Shown piece after piece: positions 34,351 through 43,592 of a stretch of DNA of 64,000 nt. The notes under the pieces are model-generated. The model saw only the letters and a list, made by a program, of their open reading frames with translations, was not told where the DNA came from and ran no database searches. Source of the stretch: JBMORL01 sp049322335. Its GTDB lineage: Bacteria; Bacteroidota; Bacteroidia; Flavobacteriales_D; UBA2798. The position numbers and the translations under genes are program-made. The stretch spans positions 62,001-126,000 of the forward strand of contig JBMORL010000020.1 in the NCBI GenBank assembly GCA_049322335.1, in the 5' to 3' direction. The number at the start of each line of letters is the position of its first letter. The first letter of the stretch is position 1.

Positions 34351-35283
34351 ATGAAAAAGATCATCTTATCAGGCTTAGCGCTCTTATTTGCTTACCAGCT
34401 TTCTATGGCGCAATACAATGCCTGTGCTGCCAAAAGCGTGGTAACAGAAACCGTGGCCGTTGAAAAAGTAGACCGCTCCACCGGTAAAAAGGAAATTGTA
34501 TATGAAGAAGTAAAGGTAAAAGACGTTGACGGCCACGGAAATGCGGCCGGAAACCAGTACGACCTGGCTGTAGACGGTGCCTTTGAAGGACAAACCATCG
34601 TGGTATTACACTTCTATACAGGCGAAAATTTCGACTTCGAAAAACCCAAAGCCGCTTTAAAGGAAAAAGGATTTTCGGTTTACCGTTATATCAATAACCC
34701 TCCCAGCCCCGAGGAACTGGAAGCAGCCCTTGGCAAAGCCTGCCAGCTGTGGGTTATTTCCACCACCGTTCAGAAATTAACTGACGAACATGCCGAAGTA
34801 ATTAAAAAATTCTTCGATAGCGGAAAAGGTGTTTATATCTGGGGTGATAACGATCCCTACCATGCCGATGCCGATTTCCTTTCAAAAAAATTACTTGGTG
34901 CCAGTATGAGCGGATATTACATGGGTAATAACAATGTTACTTTTAAATCCGATTCTACTACTTCGGGAATGAAAAAAGACCATCTTATTACTACAGGTCT
35001 TGAGTTTGTTTTCGAAGGAATTACCATTTCGCAGATTCACGACCCCAACCAGCAACTCACTCCCCTTATCTGGAGCACTGACGGAAACGTAGTGACTTCC
35101 ATCTATGAAAAAGACGGAAAACGTTTGATTCTTGACGGTGGATTTACCCGCCTTTATTGCAACTGGAACACTGCCGGAACAGGCCGTTATGTAAAAAATG
35201 CGGCTGCCTGGCTGGTGAATTATGAAAAATTCGGTGATGAAGTATTGAGCGAAGATCTTAAAAAGAAAGAAAAAGACAAATAA
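34351..35283 (+). CDS. Secreted protein with class I glutamine-amidotransferase-like fold
   Basis: The start is placed at the ATG at 34351 (MKKIILSGLALLFAYQLSMAQ, a signal peptide). The earlier in-frame ATG at 34285 adds 22 residues that look non-coding. The mature part suggests a Rossmann-like GATase1 fold (TIVVLHFYTGENFDFEK, ELEAALGKACQLWVIS, VIKKFFDSGKGVYIWGDNDPYHADADFL), but the usual catalytic cysteine is not apparent, so activity is doubtful. It lies between the YD protein and ispG and ends in a strong terminator. Function unknown. Confidence 0.6.
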   Translation: MKKIILSGLALLFAYQLSMAQYNACAAKSVVTETVAVEKVDRSTGKKEIVYEEVKVKDVDGHGNAAGNQYDLAVDGAFEGQTIVVLHFYTGENFDFEKPKAALKEKGFSVYRYINNPPSPEELEAALGKACQLWVISTTVQKLTDEHAEVIKKFFDSGKGVYIWGDNDPYHADADFLSKKLLGASMSGYYMGNNNVTFKSDSTTSGMKKDHLITTGLEFVFEGITISQIHDPNQQLTPLIWSTDGNVVTSIYEKDGKRLILDGGFTRLYCNWNTAGTGRYVKNAAAWLVNYEKFGDEVLSEDLKKKEKDK

Positions 35284-35333
35284 CGAAGCTTTATCGTTCA
35301 ACGCTAAAATCCATGCTTTATTGGTGTGAACGG

Positions 35334-35356
35334 CCCCGCCTCTGGCGGGGTTTTTT
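35334..35356 (+). terminator. Rho-independent terminator after the GATase-like gene
   Basis: CCCCGCC-TCT-GGCGGGG, a perfect 7-bp stem, is followed by six T residues. It insulates ispG, whose -7 box begins 15 bases beyond it. Confidence 0.88.
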
Positions 35357-35370
35357 ATTTTATAAAGTGG

Positions 35371-35378
35371 TACATTTG
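35371..35378 (+). promoter_or_regulatory. -7 box (TACATTTG) of ispG
   Basis: An exact TAnnTTTG match ending five bases before the ATG at 35383. The transcript would be leaderless or have only a few bases of leader, which decides that start against the in-frame ATG at 35326. Confidence 0.65.
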
Positions 35379-35382
35379 CACC

Positions 35383-37341
35383 ATGGAAGATTCCATAAAA
35401 AAATATGCGGGCATAGATTATTGCAACAGTTTATTTAACTATTCGCGTTTTTTCACAAGGGAAGTGATGGTGGGCAATATAGGTTTTGGCGGGGAAAACC
35501 CCATTCGCCTGCAATCGATGACCACTACAGACACCATGAATACAGAAGCTACGGTAGCCCAGTCTATACGCATGATTGAAGCCGGATGCGAATTGGTGCG
35601 CATTACCGCCCCGAGTAAAAATGAAGCAGAAAATTTAGCGGTCATAAAAAAATCCCTCCGTGATAAAGGTTATACCACTCCGCTGGTAGCCGATATTCAT
35701 TTTACACCTAACGCAGCAGAGATTGCCGCAGCGATTGTGGAAAAAGTGAGAGTGAACCCGGGAAATTATGCGGATAAGAAAAAATTTGATGCGATTGATT
35801 ATTCCGATGAAAGTTATGATGCAGAACTGAAACGTATCCGCGAAAAATTTACACCACTGGTTTTATTGTGTAAACGACATGGAACCGCCATGCGCATTGG
35901 CACCAATCACGGCTCACTCAGCGACAGGATTATGAGCCGGTATGGAGATACGCCTCTCGGTATGGTGGAATCGGCACTGGAGTTTGCGCGCATTTGCAGG
36001 GAGAATGATTTTTATGAAATTATTTTTTCGATGAAAGCCAGTAACCCCCAGGTGATGGTACAGGCCTATCGTTTACTCGTGGCGCGGATGAAAAAAGAAG
36101 GAATGAATTATCCCATTCATCTTGGCGTTACCGAAGCCGGTGACGGTGAAGACGGGAGAATAAAATCAGCCATTGGCATTGGCGCATTACTGGAAGATGG
36201 TATTGGCGACACCATCCGCGTTTCGCTAACCGAAGAACCTGAATTTGAAATTCCCGTGGCACGCGAACTTGCACTGCGTTATGAGAAAAGAAAAAATACA
36301 AAACCGATAAGAGAAATTCCGCTTTCTGAAATTGAAAAAGTAGTTGATCCCTATTCCTATACGCGCAGGCATACACATGAAACGGCTAACTTCGGACATA
36401 AAAATGTTCCGCGCGTAATAGCAGATTTCAGCGGGAAAGAAAAAATTACAGCTGCTTCGTTATTTTCTGTGGGATATAATTACTCTGTTCCTAACGACAA
36501 ATGGAATCTCACCGACCAGGCCTGTGATTATATTTATGCCGGAGACAATTCGGTTGATTTCGAAATTCCGGGAACACTGGGAATTATTTACAATTACGAA
36601 AGCTGGAAAAAAAACAAATCACAGCCCCGCTCCTACCCGCTTTTTTGTGCCAGTGAATTTTTTGAAAAGGAGCAACATGCAAAACTGAATTTTGTGGCGG
36701 TGGATCATGACTCGCTGACAAAAGAATTTATTGCAAAAGTTTCTGATTACAAAAATGTAGTGTTCATCTTTGATACATTCAACGAAAATGCTGTTGCTGA
36801 TCTGCGGACTATGTTTTTTGAACTGATGCTGGCAAAATGTGAAATCCCGGTAGTAATAAAAAGAAATTATCACCAGCTAACGGAGGAGCAATTTCAGTTG
36901 TACAGTTCAACCGACATTGGCGCATTACTGGTTGACGGATTTGGAGATGGAATTTGGATAAAACCGGTAGATTGTTCAAATCCCCGGCTCACTAACCGCA
37001 CCGCTTTCGGAATTTTACAGGCTACACGCACGCGCATTTCAAAAACCGAATACATTTCCTGCCCTTCCTGCGGAAGAACACTTTTCGACCTGCAGGAAAC
37101 CACTGCCAGAATCCGCAAACGCACTGATCATTTAAAGGGAATAAAAATCGGAATTATGGGTTGCATTGTAAACGGCCCCGGGGAAATGGCCGATGCTGAT
37201 TATGGATATGTGGGCACCGGTGTTGGAAAAATTTCGCTTTACAAAGGAAAAGAAGTAGTAAAGAAAAATATTCCAAGTGAAAATGCTGTGGAGGAATTGA
37301 TTGAGTTGATTAAAGAAAATGGGGATTGGGCCTCACCCTGA
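35383..37341 (+). CDS. ispG: 4-hydroxy-3-methylbut-2-enyl diphosphate synthase, long form
   Basis: A 652-residue enzyme of the MEP isoprenoid pathway (EC 1.17.7.3/1.17.7.1). It is the three-domain form known from Bacteroidota, Chlamydiae and plants, with an inserted domain between the TIM barrel and the 4Fe-4S domain. The cluster ligands are Cys560 and Cys563 (CPSCGRT), Cys594 (GIMGCIVNGPGE) and probably Glu601. The N-terminal barrel is recognisable from PIRLQSMTTTDT and PLVADIHFTP. The start is set by the adjacent promoter. The last three residues (Ala-Ser-Pro) and the stop come from a GC-rich palindromic repeat. Identification is secure. Confidence 0.96.
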   Translation: MEDSIKKYAGIDYCNSLFNYSRFFTREVMVGNIGFGGENPIRLQSMTTTDTMNTEATVAQSIRMIEAGCELVRITAPSKNEAENLAVIKKSLRDKGYTTPLVADIHFTPNAAEIAAAIVEKVRVNPGNYADKKKFDAIDYSDESYDAELKRIREKFTPLVLLCKRHGTAMRIGTNHGSLSDRIMSRYGDTPLGMVESALEFARICRENDFYEIIFSMKASNPQVMVQAYRLLVARMKKEGMNYPIHLGVTEAGDGEDGRIKSAIGIGALLEDGIGDTIRVSLTEEPEFEIPVARELALRYEKRKNTKPIREIPLSEIEKVVDPYSYTRRHTHETANFGHKNVPRVIADFSGKEKITAASLFSVGYNYSVPNDKWNLTDQACDYIYAGDNSVDFEIPGTLGIIYNYESWKKNKSQPRSYPLFCASEFFEKEQHAKLNFVAVDHDSLTKEFIAKVSDYKNVVFIFDTFNENAVADLRTMFFELMLAKCEIPVVIKRNYHQLTEEQFQLYSSTDIGALLVDGFGDGIWIKPVDCSNPRLTNRTAFGILQATRTRISKTEYISCPSCGRTLFDLQETTARIRKRTDHLKGIKIGIMGCIVNGPGEMADADYGYVGTGVGKISLYKGKEVVKKNIPSENAVEELIELIKENGDWASP

Positions 37342-37392
37342 TGCTTCGATCAGGGCAGGCCCCCGGCCCCCTCTCCGCGAGAGAAGGGGAGT
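37329..37392. repeat. GC-rich palindromic element at the 3' end of ispG
   Basis: GGGCCTCACCC, then a nested hairpin (CCCTGAT-GCTTCG-ATCAGGG), then the CCCGGCCCCCTCTCC core with its partner GAGAGAAGGGGAG. It belongs to the same family as the elements in leuS. The TGA inside the nested hairpin is the ispG stop codon. Confidence 0.75.
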
Positions 37393-37447
37393 AAGTTCCC
37401 TGTTATTATTTTTTTAATGCCATTATTATGGCCTTTTCAAATTTATT

Positions 37448-38488
37448 TTACAGGAATCTTGTTGATTGTCCTTTTCCGGTATTTACGTTGGGATAAATAA
37501 ATCTTAGAGCGATTTCAAATCCACCTCTTCCGTCACTGGCCTGTGCGAGGTCGGAAACATTAAGATCGTAACTGAAACCGATAGAATAGCCACCAAAGCT
37601 AAACATAAATGGAAAAATCACCGCGTCTTTGTTTCGATAATAAACTCCCAGCGATAAGGAGGAACCTGTTACAAAGCCGGTGAAGTGAGAATCTTCTTTA
37701 AGCCGGTAACGAATCTGTGACCCTATTACCAATTCACGCGCAGGACCCTGTATAGCGTAAAACAATCCCGGTATTACCGACATTCTTGAGTTTGAAATTC
37801 CGATCAATGCATTTCCGCTTACGATAATTTTACGATATAATTTTTCGTCTGCGTTGTTGAAGAAAGAATAATTTGGGGCATGAACGTGATACATGGCCAC
37901 ACCCGCAGTGGCTGCCAACTGGTTATTTCCCGTGATGTATCGTTCGCCTTTCAGGTAAGTAAATTGTAATCCTGCTCCGAGGTCGAAATAGGATTTGGTG
38001 TAATTTCCTCCTGCAGCTTCACCTGTGGGCAACATGGCGTTGTAATCCATTCCGTCATATTGACTTCCCCACATCAGTCCTGAAGTATTTACTGAGCGCT
38101 GTGCATATCCTCCCATTACTCCCAAACCAATGGTCATGCCCTTATCAATCAGAACGTGGTAAGCAAGGTTAAGATTTCCCTGTGCCACTCCCATTTTGGA
38201 ATCACCGGCACGGTCGGAATAAAAATTGATTCCGCCAGCGAGAAAACCCTGGTCTTTTTTATCAGTGATGCGCATATCATACGAAACACCAATGGTTTTA
38301 TAGGGTGATGCCACGCTTTTCCATTGTTCGCGGTAATTCATATTCGCACGAACTTTATTCTCCGCACCCACACTGGCCGGATTTACATTAAGTGGCGACA
38401 TATAAAATTGAGAGAAGTGAATGTCTTGTGCATTAGCTGATATCGTTAATACGCAAACCGTTATAAATAATATTCTTTTCATGTTCAT
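37448..38488 (-). CDS. PorP/SprF family type IX secretion protein
   Basis: A 346-residue outer-membrane protein with a signal peptide (MKRILFITVCVLTISANAQ, starting two codons after the first ATG). DIHFSQFYMSPLNVNPASVG is the family opening and the rest is beta-barrel-like. PorP/SprF proteins are paired with T9SS substrates carrying type B (CHU_C) C-terminal domains and are needed for their secretion or attachment. It follows the 1,555-residue adhesin gene with only a few bases between them. Confidence 0.92.
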   Translation of the reverse strand: MNMKRILFITVCVLTISANAQDIHFSQFYMSPLNVNPASVGAENKVRANMNYREQWKSVASPYKTIGVSYDMRITDKKDQGFLAGGINFYSDRAGDSKMGVAQGNLNLAYHVLIDKGMTIGLGVMGGYAQRSVNTSGLMWGSQYDGMDYNAMLPTGEAAGGNYTKSYFDLGAGLQFTYLKGERYITGNNQLAATAGVAMYHVHAPNYSFFNNADEKLYRKIIVSGNALIGISNSRMSVIPGLFYAIQGPARELVIGSQIRYRLKEDSHFTGFVTGSSLSLGVYYRNKDAVIFPFMFSFGGYSIGFSYDLNVSDLAQASDGRGGFEIALRFIYPNVNTGKGQSTRFL

Positions 38489-38490
38489 TT

Positions 38491-41400
38491 TTATTTAATG
38501 AGTGAAATATTTCCTGATTGAACTACGGTTTCCCCATTATCAAGCACAGCGCTCAGGTAATAGAAGAATACCGCCCCATTCATGGGTTTGTCTCTTAATG
38601 TTCCGTCCCAGCAAATGTTGGTGCTGGTGGTTTCAAATACTTTTTCTCCCCAGCGGTCGAATATCTGGAAGTTAAGTTCAATGATACAGCCTCCCATCAC
38701 GCATAACTTATCATTGGCATAATCTCCGTTTGGAGAAAATGCATTGGGAACAAATATTTTTCCGCAAGGAAGATCTACATATACGGTAATGGAATCGGTT
38801 CCCACACAACCACTGGCATCGGTGCCGGTTACGTAATATGTAGTAGTGGTGGTTGGAGAAGCGTATGGGCTCTGACAGTTAGTACAGCTTAATCCTGTAG
38901 CAGGTGACCACACATAGGAAACTCCACCGGTAGCAGAAATTTGAATGCTGTCACCCTGTTCAATAGTTACATCCGATCCGGCATTGATATTGGCAGCCGT
39001 TACAGTTCCCACTACAGTTGATGCAGTGTCGGAACAACCGTTACCATCCGTAACAATCACCGTATAGTTTCCGGCTGTTAATCCTGATGCTGTTGCAGCC
39101 GATCCTCCCGAAGGCGACCATGCATACGAATATGATCCTGTTCCACCGGTTACTGTTGCGGTAGCCGAACCATCAGCAGCAGCACAGTTGGCTGGTGTTG
39201 CAGAAACAGAAGTGGAAAGTGCAGCGGGTTGTGTAATAGTAACAGAAATGGCATTTGAACATCCCGCCTGGTCGGTTACTGTGGCTATCCATGTTCCTGC
39301 AGGAAGATTGGTGGCTGTTGTGCCGGTTTGTGAAGGCGTGGTGTTCCATGTAGTGGTTAATGTTCCGGTTCCTCCGCTGGCAGAAATAGTAGCGGTTCCG
39401 TCTGCATCACCGTTACAGGTAACATTGGTTTGTGAAGTCAAACTAACGGTGGGCCCACCTGAGTTGCCCACAGGAACGTTCAATGTTACCTGGCAACCAT
39501 TGGCATCTGTTGCAGTTGCCACATAAGTTCCGGCCGCAAGATTATTAGCGGTTAATCCTGTTTGCCCGGGAGTGGTGTTCCATGTTACTGTGATTGCTCC
39601 TGTTCCGCCACTGGCAGATACGGTAGCCGATCCGTCACTTTGTCCGCAGGTAGCGGGAGTAGTGGATGAAAGGGTAAGTGAAATGGCGGTTGGTTCTGTA
39701 ATGGTTACACTAACGGTGGTCGTACAGCTATTGGCATCGGTTATAGTACAAATCCATGTGCCGGGAGGAAGATTGGAAGCTGTTTGCCCGGTTTGAACGG
39801 GAGTGGTATTCCACGAATAGGAAAGTGTTCCGGTTCCCCCGCTTCCGGTTACGGTAGCGGCACCATCGTTGTCACCATTACAGGAAACGTTGGTTTGCGA
39901 AGTTAAACTTCCGGTAGGCCCGCCTGTATTGTTGATGGTTACGTTTACAGTAGTAGTACAGCTGGCTGCATCGGTTATGGTAATAACATACGAACCTGCG
40001 GCAAGCCCTATTACGTTATATGATCCGCCTGAAGCAGCAATTTCAGTTCCTGCAGGATTTCCGGTGGAAGGCCCGGTCCAGCTCACATTATATCCGGCTG
40101 TTCCACCGGTTGCAGTAATGGTTACTGATCCGTTGCTGTTACCGCATGAAGCCGCTGTAATATTGGAACTGCTTCCTGTGGGGCCACCGGAGTTATTGAT
40201 TGTTACACTAACGGTAGTCGTACATCCGTTAGCATCAGTTATGGTTACTGTATAGGAACCTGCGGCAAGCCCCGACATGTTATATGAGCCTCCCGAAGAC
40301 GCAATTTCTGTTCCCGCAGGATTTCCGGTTGACGGGCCTGTCCAGCTCACGTTGTATCCGGCTGTTCCGCCCGTTGCTGTGATGGTAACAGCACCGTTAC
40401 TGCTTCCGCAACTGGCGGGAGTATTTCCCGAGCTGCTTCCTGCCAATGCAGCTGCAGGTTGAGTAATGGTAATGGTTGTGGAACCGGGACACCCATTATT
40501 ATCTGTAACGTTGAGTGTATAGGTGCCAGCGGGTAAATTGGTAAATGCCTGCGACCCGGCTATGTTATTGAAAGTGGCTACCGTTGTTGCGCCATTCATC
40601 AATACATAATCATATGGGCCTGTTCCCCCGGAAGTGGAAGCGGAAAAACTTCCTGTAGATTGTCCGAAGCAAAGTACGTTCACCTGCGAAGAGGTGGACA
40701 CCGTTAGTGCAGGACAACCTGTACACATCGGCAATGTTCCGGGTCCTGTGATATCGAATGTGGTTCCTGCATTGTCAACCACCTGCATAGGATAAGTACC
40801 TGTAGGAGTAATAGTGGGTCCTGTTCCGATAAGCACCCAGCCTGCGGGGGTATTACATGTATTTACAGGCGTAACACCATTCAAACATTGTCCGAAAAAC
40901 CAGGTATAGCTGGCGTTGCAGGCGGTACATTCAGCCTGGGTGGTAATAGGAGTTGATCCACCGGGAAACCATTCGTACCAGTTATAGGGTCCTGTTCCGC
41001 CACTTACTGTGTAATCACCGTTTGCTTCCTGGCAAACAGAAAGAGGCGAACAGTTATTTACTACAATGGTAATGGACTCGGAACCGCAGGCGAGTGTGTA
41101 AGTAATGGTATGAGTTCCTACACCTGCTGTTGCGGGATTGAATACACCTGTAGACGCATTTATACATGCACCGCAGGAAGCAGAAAATGTTCCACCTGTA
41201 GTACTTTCAGTAATGGCAAAAGGAGCATCTGTTGTACACACTGGATTTTCAGGACAGATGGTTGCATCGCAGCAAACGATAGCTTGCGGTGCGCAGGCTG
41301 ACGCTGCAAAAGATTGAACAGAACCTGTTCGTGAAGCCGAACCCGAATTTCCGGTAGAACCGCAGGCGATTACGTCTCCTGCTGTACTAACTTCCACGTC

Positions 41401-43158
41401 ATATACGTTGAATGTAGTGGCAAAGCTTCCGGTTTGAGTAAGGTTTTGATCGAATTTGTAAACTCCGTTGGTGGATCCTACGAAAATATTTCCGCAGTTG
41501 TCGATGGAAATACCGCTGCAACCTACATTGTTTCCTCCGAAGCCTCCGTTATATGATCCTCCCGGAATAGCTACTGTTGCAACTACAGCGGCTGTAGCAA
41601 AATTTCTTTTTTGTAACTGGTTACCGCGGTGAACAAAAACGAAACCGTTATAATGTTCGAGTGCCTGGATACCGGAATTGTTGTATCTCCAGTTTTCACA
41701 TTTGTAGCCAAGGTCAATTCCGTTGCTGGTATGGAAGGCGGCACCACCACCCTGGTTACAAATACTAAGGCTTTGGTGAATGTATCCGATTGTATCGTGG
41801 GAAAGGAAATAATATTTTGCATTATTGCAGGGAGTAATAGCGCGTATTTCCTGGTCGTTGAATAATACGCTTTCGTGCACCTGTACAGAGGTAAGAACGT
41901 TACCGCTGTTCATATCGATGTCAAAAATATAAGGCTTTGGCCCTCCGAAAGCGAAGCCGTCTGTTCCACCCACAACCAGTTTGGTTTGATCGCAGTTGAA
42001 TGTGATAGTCCAGAATTCTGTAAGTGCTAAAAGTCCACCCGGGTTAGGATTGTTCCACACTACACCACCGGCCGTATTTACTTTTACCATAGCGGCAGCC
42101 GACCCGTTTGAAACATAAGAATTTCCTGCATTATCAGTAGCAAACGTTCCCAGCCAGGCGGTAGTATCATAAGGAGTATTGTAAGTCCATTGAATAGCGC
42201 CTGCAGAATTATATTTAATAAGCTGCATAGGAGAAGTTCCCCCGATGATATATACGTTTCCTGTGCCGTCACGTTCGGTTTCCCACACGCTATCCCAGTT
42301 GGTAGCAGGAAAATTGGGCGACTGTGTCCATGGATCGATAATGATCGTTTGGTTTTTATCGTATCCATCCACACGGAAAGTGATGACATTATCTTTTACT
42401 TCATATTTCGATTCAATAACCTGGTTTTTTGACCGTGCATAAAAGGTAAGCGGTGCGTGATCGGTGATGTTTCCAAAAATAGTAGAAGTGGAAATGGTTC
42501 CGTTGGCATTAAGAACTGCATTTTTGGAGTACTGAAGTTTTACCTGAGAAATATCTCCTCCCGGATGTACAACAATGGAATACTTAAATCCGCCTTCAGG
42601 GTAAAACTCGTACACTACATCAATATTATCGTAAAGATTTTTGTAGGTGAGTTTTTTATAAGAGGGAATATAATTTTCGTTTACGTCTTTTCCGTTTTTA
42701 TCATAAAAAGAGTAGCTGTGATAAAAACTATTTTTTTCTTCAGGAATAATTATCACATTTTCGTTTGCGCCTATCCATATTGCTGAAAGTTCATCTTGTT
42801 TTACTTCGAGGCGGTTTCCTTCGTTTTCAAATTCAAGCCATTCCTGACGGTTGGCGAATCCCTGTTTTTTTCTTTCTTTACGTGCTGCTTTTTCTTCTTC
42901 TGTTTTCTGGCGTTTTTCGCGGGTAAACAAAACCACTTTCACTCCTGTTTTGGTAAACTGGTATTGTTCGTTATAACTGTCGGACGAATAAAGTATTTCT
43001 TTCCCGTCAGCAGAAACAAACTGGCCGCGGTTTTCAATAAACCCTTTAATCGTTCTCGGATCATGTTTCCATGATGTGCTTTGTGCATTTGCGCTGTAGA
43101 ATAAAAGCGCAGATAAAAAATAAAAGAGCATCAAAGCAAGTACATTTTTTATTTTCAT
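38491..43158 (-). CDS. Giant T9SS type B surface adhesin with SprB-like repeats
   Basis: The start is set at the ATG at 43158, which begins a signal peptide (MKIKNVLALMLFYFLSALLFYSANAQ); the frame continues 57 codons upstream across the promoter. The 1,555-residue protein has an N-terminal DUF7948-like domain (GFIENRGQFVSADG), a propeller-like middle, then repeats of about 70-90 residues of the SprB type (TNVTCNGDADGTATIS..., AAGSYTVTITDANGCTTTV). It ends in a gliding-motility-associated C-terminal domain (KIFVPNAFSPNGDYANDK...FDRWGEKVFET). SprB-like proteins are mobile adhesins or matrix proteins. The partner PorP/SprF gene lies just downstream. Confidence 0.9.
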   Translation of the reverse strand: MKIKNVLALMLFYFLSALLFYSANAQSTSWKHDPRTIKGFIENRGQFVSADGKEILYSSDSYNEQYQFTKTGVKVVLFTREKRQKTEEEKAARKERKKQGFANRQEWLEFENEGNRLEVKQDELSAIWIGANENVIIIPEEKNSFYHSYSFYDKNGKDVNENYIPSYKKLTYKNLYDNIDVVYEFYPEGGFKYSIVVHPGGDISQVKLQYSKNAVLNANGTISTSTIFGNITDHAPLTFYARSKNQVIESKYEVKDNVITFRVDGYDKNQTIIIDPWTQSPNFPATNWDSVWETERDGTGNVYIIGGTSPMQLIKYNSAGAIQWTYNTPYDTTAWLGTFATDNAGNSYVSNGSAAAMVKVNTAGGVVWNNPNPGGLLALTEFWTITFNCDQTKLVVGGTDGFAFGGPKPYIFDIDMNSGNVLTSVQVHESVLFNDQEIRAITPCNNAKYYFLSHDTIGYIHQSLSICNQGGGAAFHTSNGIDLGYKCENWRYNNSGIQALEHYNGFVFVHRGNQLQKRNFATAAVVATVAIPGGSYNGGFGGNNVGCSGISIDNCGNIFVGSTNGVYKFDQNLTQTGSFATTFNVYDVEVSTAGDVIACGSTGNSGSASRTGSVQSFAASACAPQAIVCCDATICPENPVCTTDAPFAITESTTGGTFSASCGACINASTGVFNPATAGVGTHTITYTLACGSESITIVVNNCSPLSVCQEANGDYTVSGGTGPYNWYEWFPGGSTPITTQAECTACNASYTWFFGQCLNGVTPVNTCNTPAGWVLIGTGPTITPTGTYPMQVVDNAGTTFDITGPGTLPMCTGCPALTVSTSSQVNVLCFGQSTGSFSASTSGGTGPYDYVLMNGATTVATFNNIAGSQAFTNLPAGTYTLNVTDNNGCPGSTTITITQPAAALAGSSSGNTPASCGSSNGAVTITATGGTAGYNVSWTGPSTGNPAGTEIASSGGSYNMSGLAAGSYTVTITDANGCTTTVSVTINNSGGPTGSSSNITAASCGNSNGSVTITATGGTAGYNVSWTGPSTGNPAGTEIAASGGSYNVIGLAAGSYVITITDAASCTTTVNVTINNTGGPTGSLTSQTNVSCNGDNDGAATVTGSGGTGTLSYSWNTTPVQTGQTASNLPPGTWICTITDANSCTTTVSVTITEPTAISLTLSSTTPATCGQSDGSATVSASGGTGAITVTWNTTPGQTGLTANNLAAGTYVATATDANGCQVTLNVPVGNSGGPTVSLTSQTNVTCNGDADGTATISASGGTGTLTTTWNTTPSQTGTTATNLPAGTWIATVTDQAGCSNAISVTITQPAALSTSVSATPANCAAADGSATATVTGGTGSYSYAWSPSGGSAATASGLTAGNYTVIVTDGNGCSDTASTVVGTVTAANINAGSDVTIEQGDSIQISATGGVSYVWSPATGLSCTNCQSPYASPTTTTTYYVTGTDASGCVGTDSITVYVDLPCGKIFVPNAFSPNGDYANDKLCVMGGCIIELNFQIFDRWGEKVFETTSTNICWDGTLRDKPMNGAVFFYYLSAVLDNGETVVQSGNISLIK
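39010..40690 (-). repeat. Protein-coding tandem SprB-type repeats
   Basis: About seven related units with shared phrases (Gly-Gly-Thr-Gly, then Trp-Asn-Thr-Thr-Pro or Trp-Thr-Gly-Pro-Ser, then Ala-Gly-Thr/Ser-Tyr/Trp and an Ile-Thr-Asp-Ala-Asn-(Gly/Ser)-Cys end). Some neighbours are nearly identical in DNA, indicating recent duplication or conversion. Borders are approximate. Confidence 0.75.
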
Positions 43159-43247
43159 AGTACGGTTATTTTGAAATTCGTATTCCGGTTTTTCGTTGAT
43201 ATTCGCTTCCATTTTTTCGGTTTTTACAGATGGTTTTACTGTAAAAA

Positions 43248-43255
43248 CAAAGGTA
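43248..43255 (-). promoter_or_regulatory. -7 box (TACCTTTG) of the downstream adhesin operon
   Basis: An exact TAnnTTTG match on the minus strand, giving a leader of about 85 bases before the ATG at 43158. Just inside the leader, TTTTACAG and CTGTAAAA (within 43224-43247) can form a hairpin. Confidence 0.5.
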
Positions 43256-43276
43256 GTTTTCGTGTTTTCGCAGCTA

Positions 43277-43291
43277 AGGGGGCCACCCCCT
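43277..43291. promoter_or_regulatory. GGGGG-n3-CCCCC palindrome upstream of the adhesin -7 box
   Basis: On the minus strand, AGGGGG-TGG-CCCCCT ends 21 bases before the TACCTTTG box. The same arrangement occurs before the other adhesin operon at 51773-51787, so it is a candidate operator or upstream element. It lacks a T tract, so it is not an obvious terminator. Confidence 0.45.
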
Positions 43292-43501
43292 CTTTCGTTT
43301 ACTTCACTTTTTCTTTTACCGAAAATCAACCAAATGTTTAATTCACAACAGAAAATGAGGCTTGTTTTTCCTTGTTAAACTACTGATTTTCAATTATTTA
43401 TTTTAATGGCGGGGATAAAGGCCGGATGGACAGTAATTTTTGTAATTTTAGTAAGTAGTCCATGCAGTTTTTTGAAGCGGATATTCGTCATTAAAATAAA
43501 C

Positions 43502-43586
43502 AAATGACCTGCTGCAAAGGCAAAACCACTTGTTTTTTGTAAAGAACGAAAATTACGGTTTTGTGATTCTTTGCAGCAGTGTCATT
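43502..43586. repeat. Long imperfect inverted repeat with 49-base loop
   Basis: AAATGAC-CTGCTGCAAAG at 43502-43519 pairs with CTTTGCAGCAG-T-GTCATTT at 43569-43586. It lies in the 434-base gap between the PorE-like gene and the adhesin gene. On the minus strand it is followed by TTGTTTATTTT, so it may end the PorE-like transcript; it could also be a small mobile element. Nothing else stands out between 43292 and 43501. Confidence 0.45.
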
Positions 43587-43592
43587 TTTATC

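Noticed and set aside
35326..35382. Nineteen extra codons at the start of ispG
   Set aside because: They run through the terminator and the -7 promoter box, so the ATG at 35383 is preferred.
39188..40462. Several plus-strand frames opposite the SprB-type repeats
   Set aside because: They are mirror images of the repetitive adhesin gene, repeat with its period, and show no independent features.
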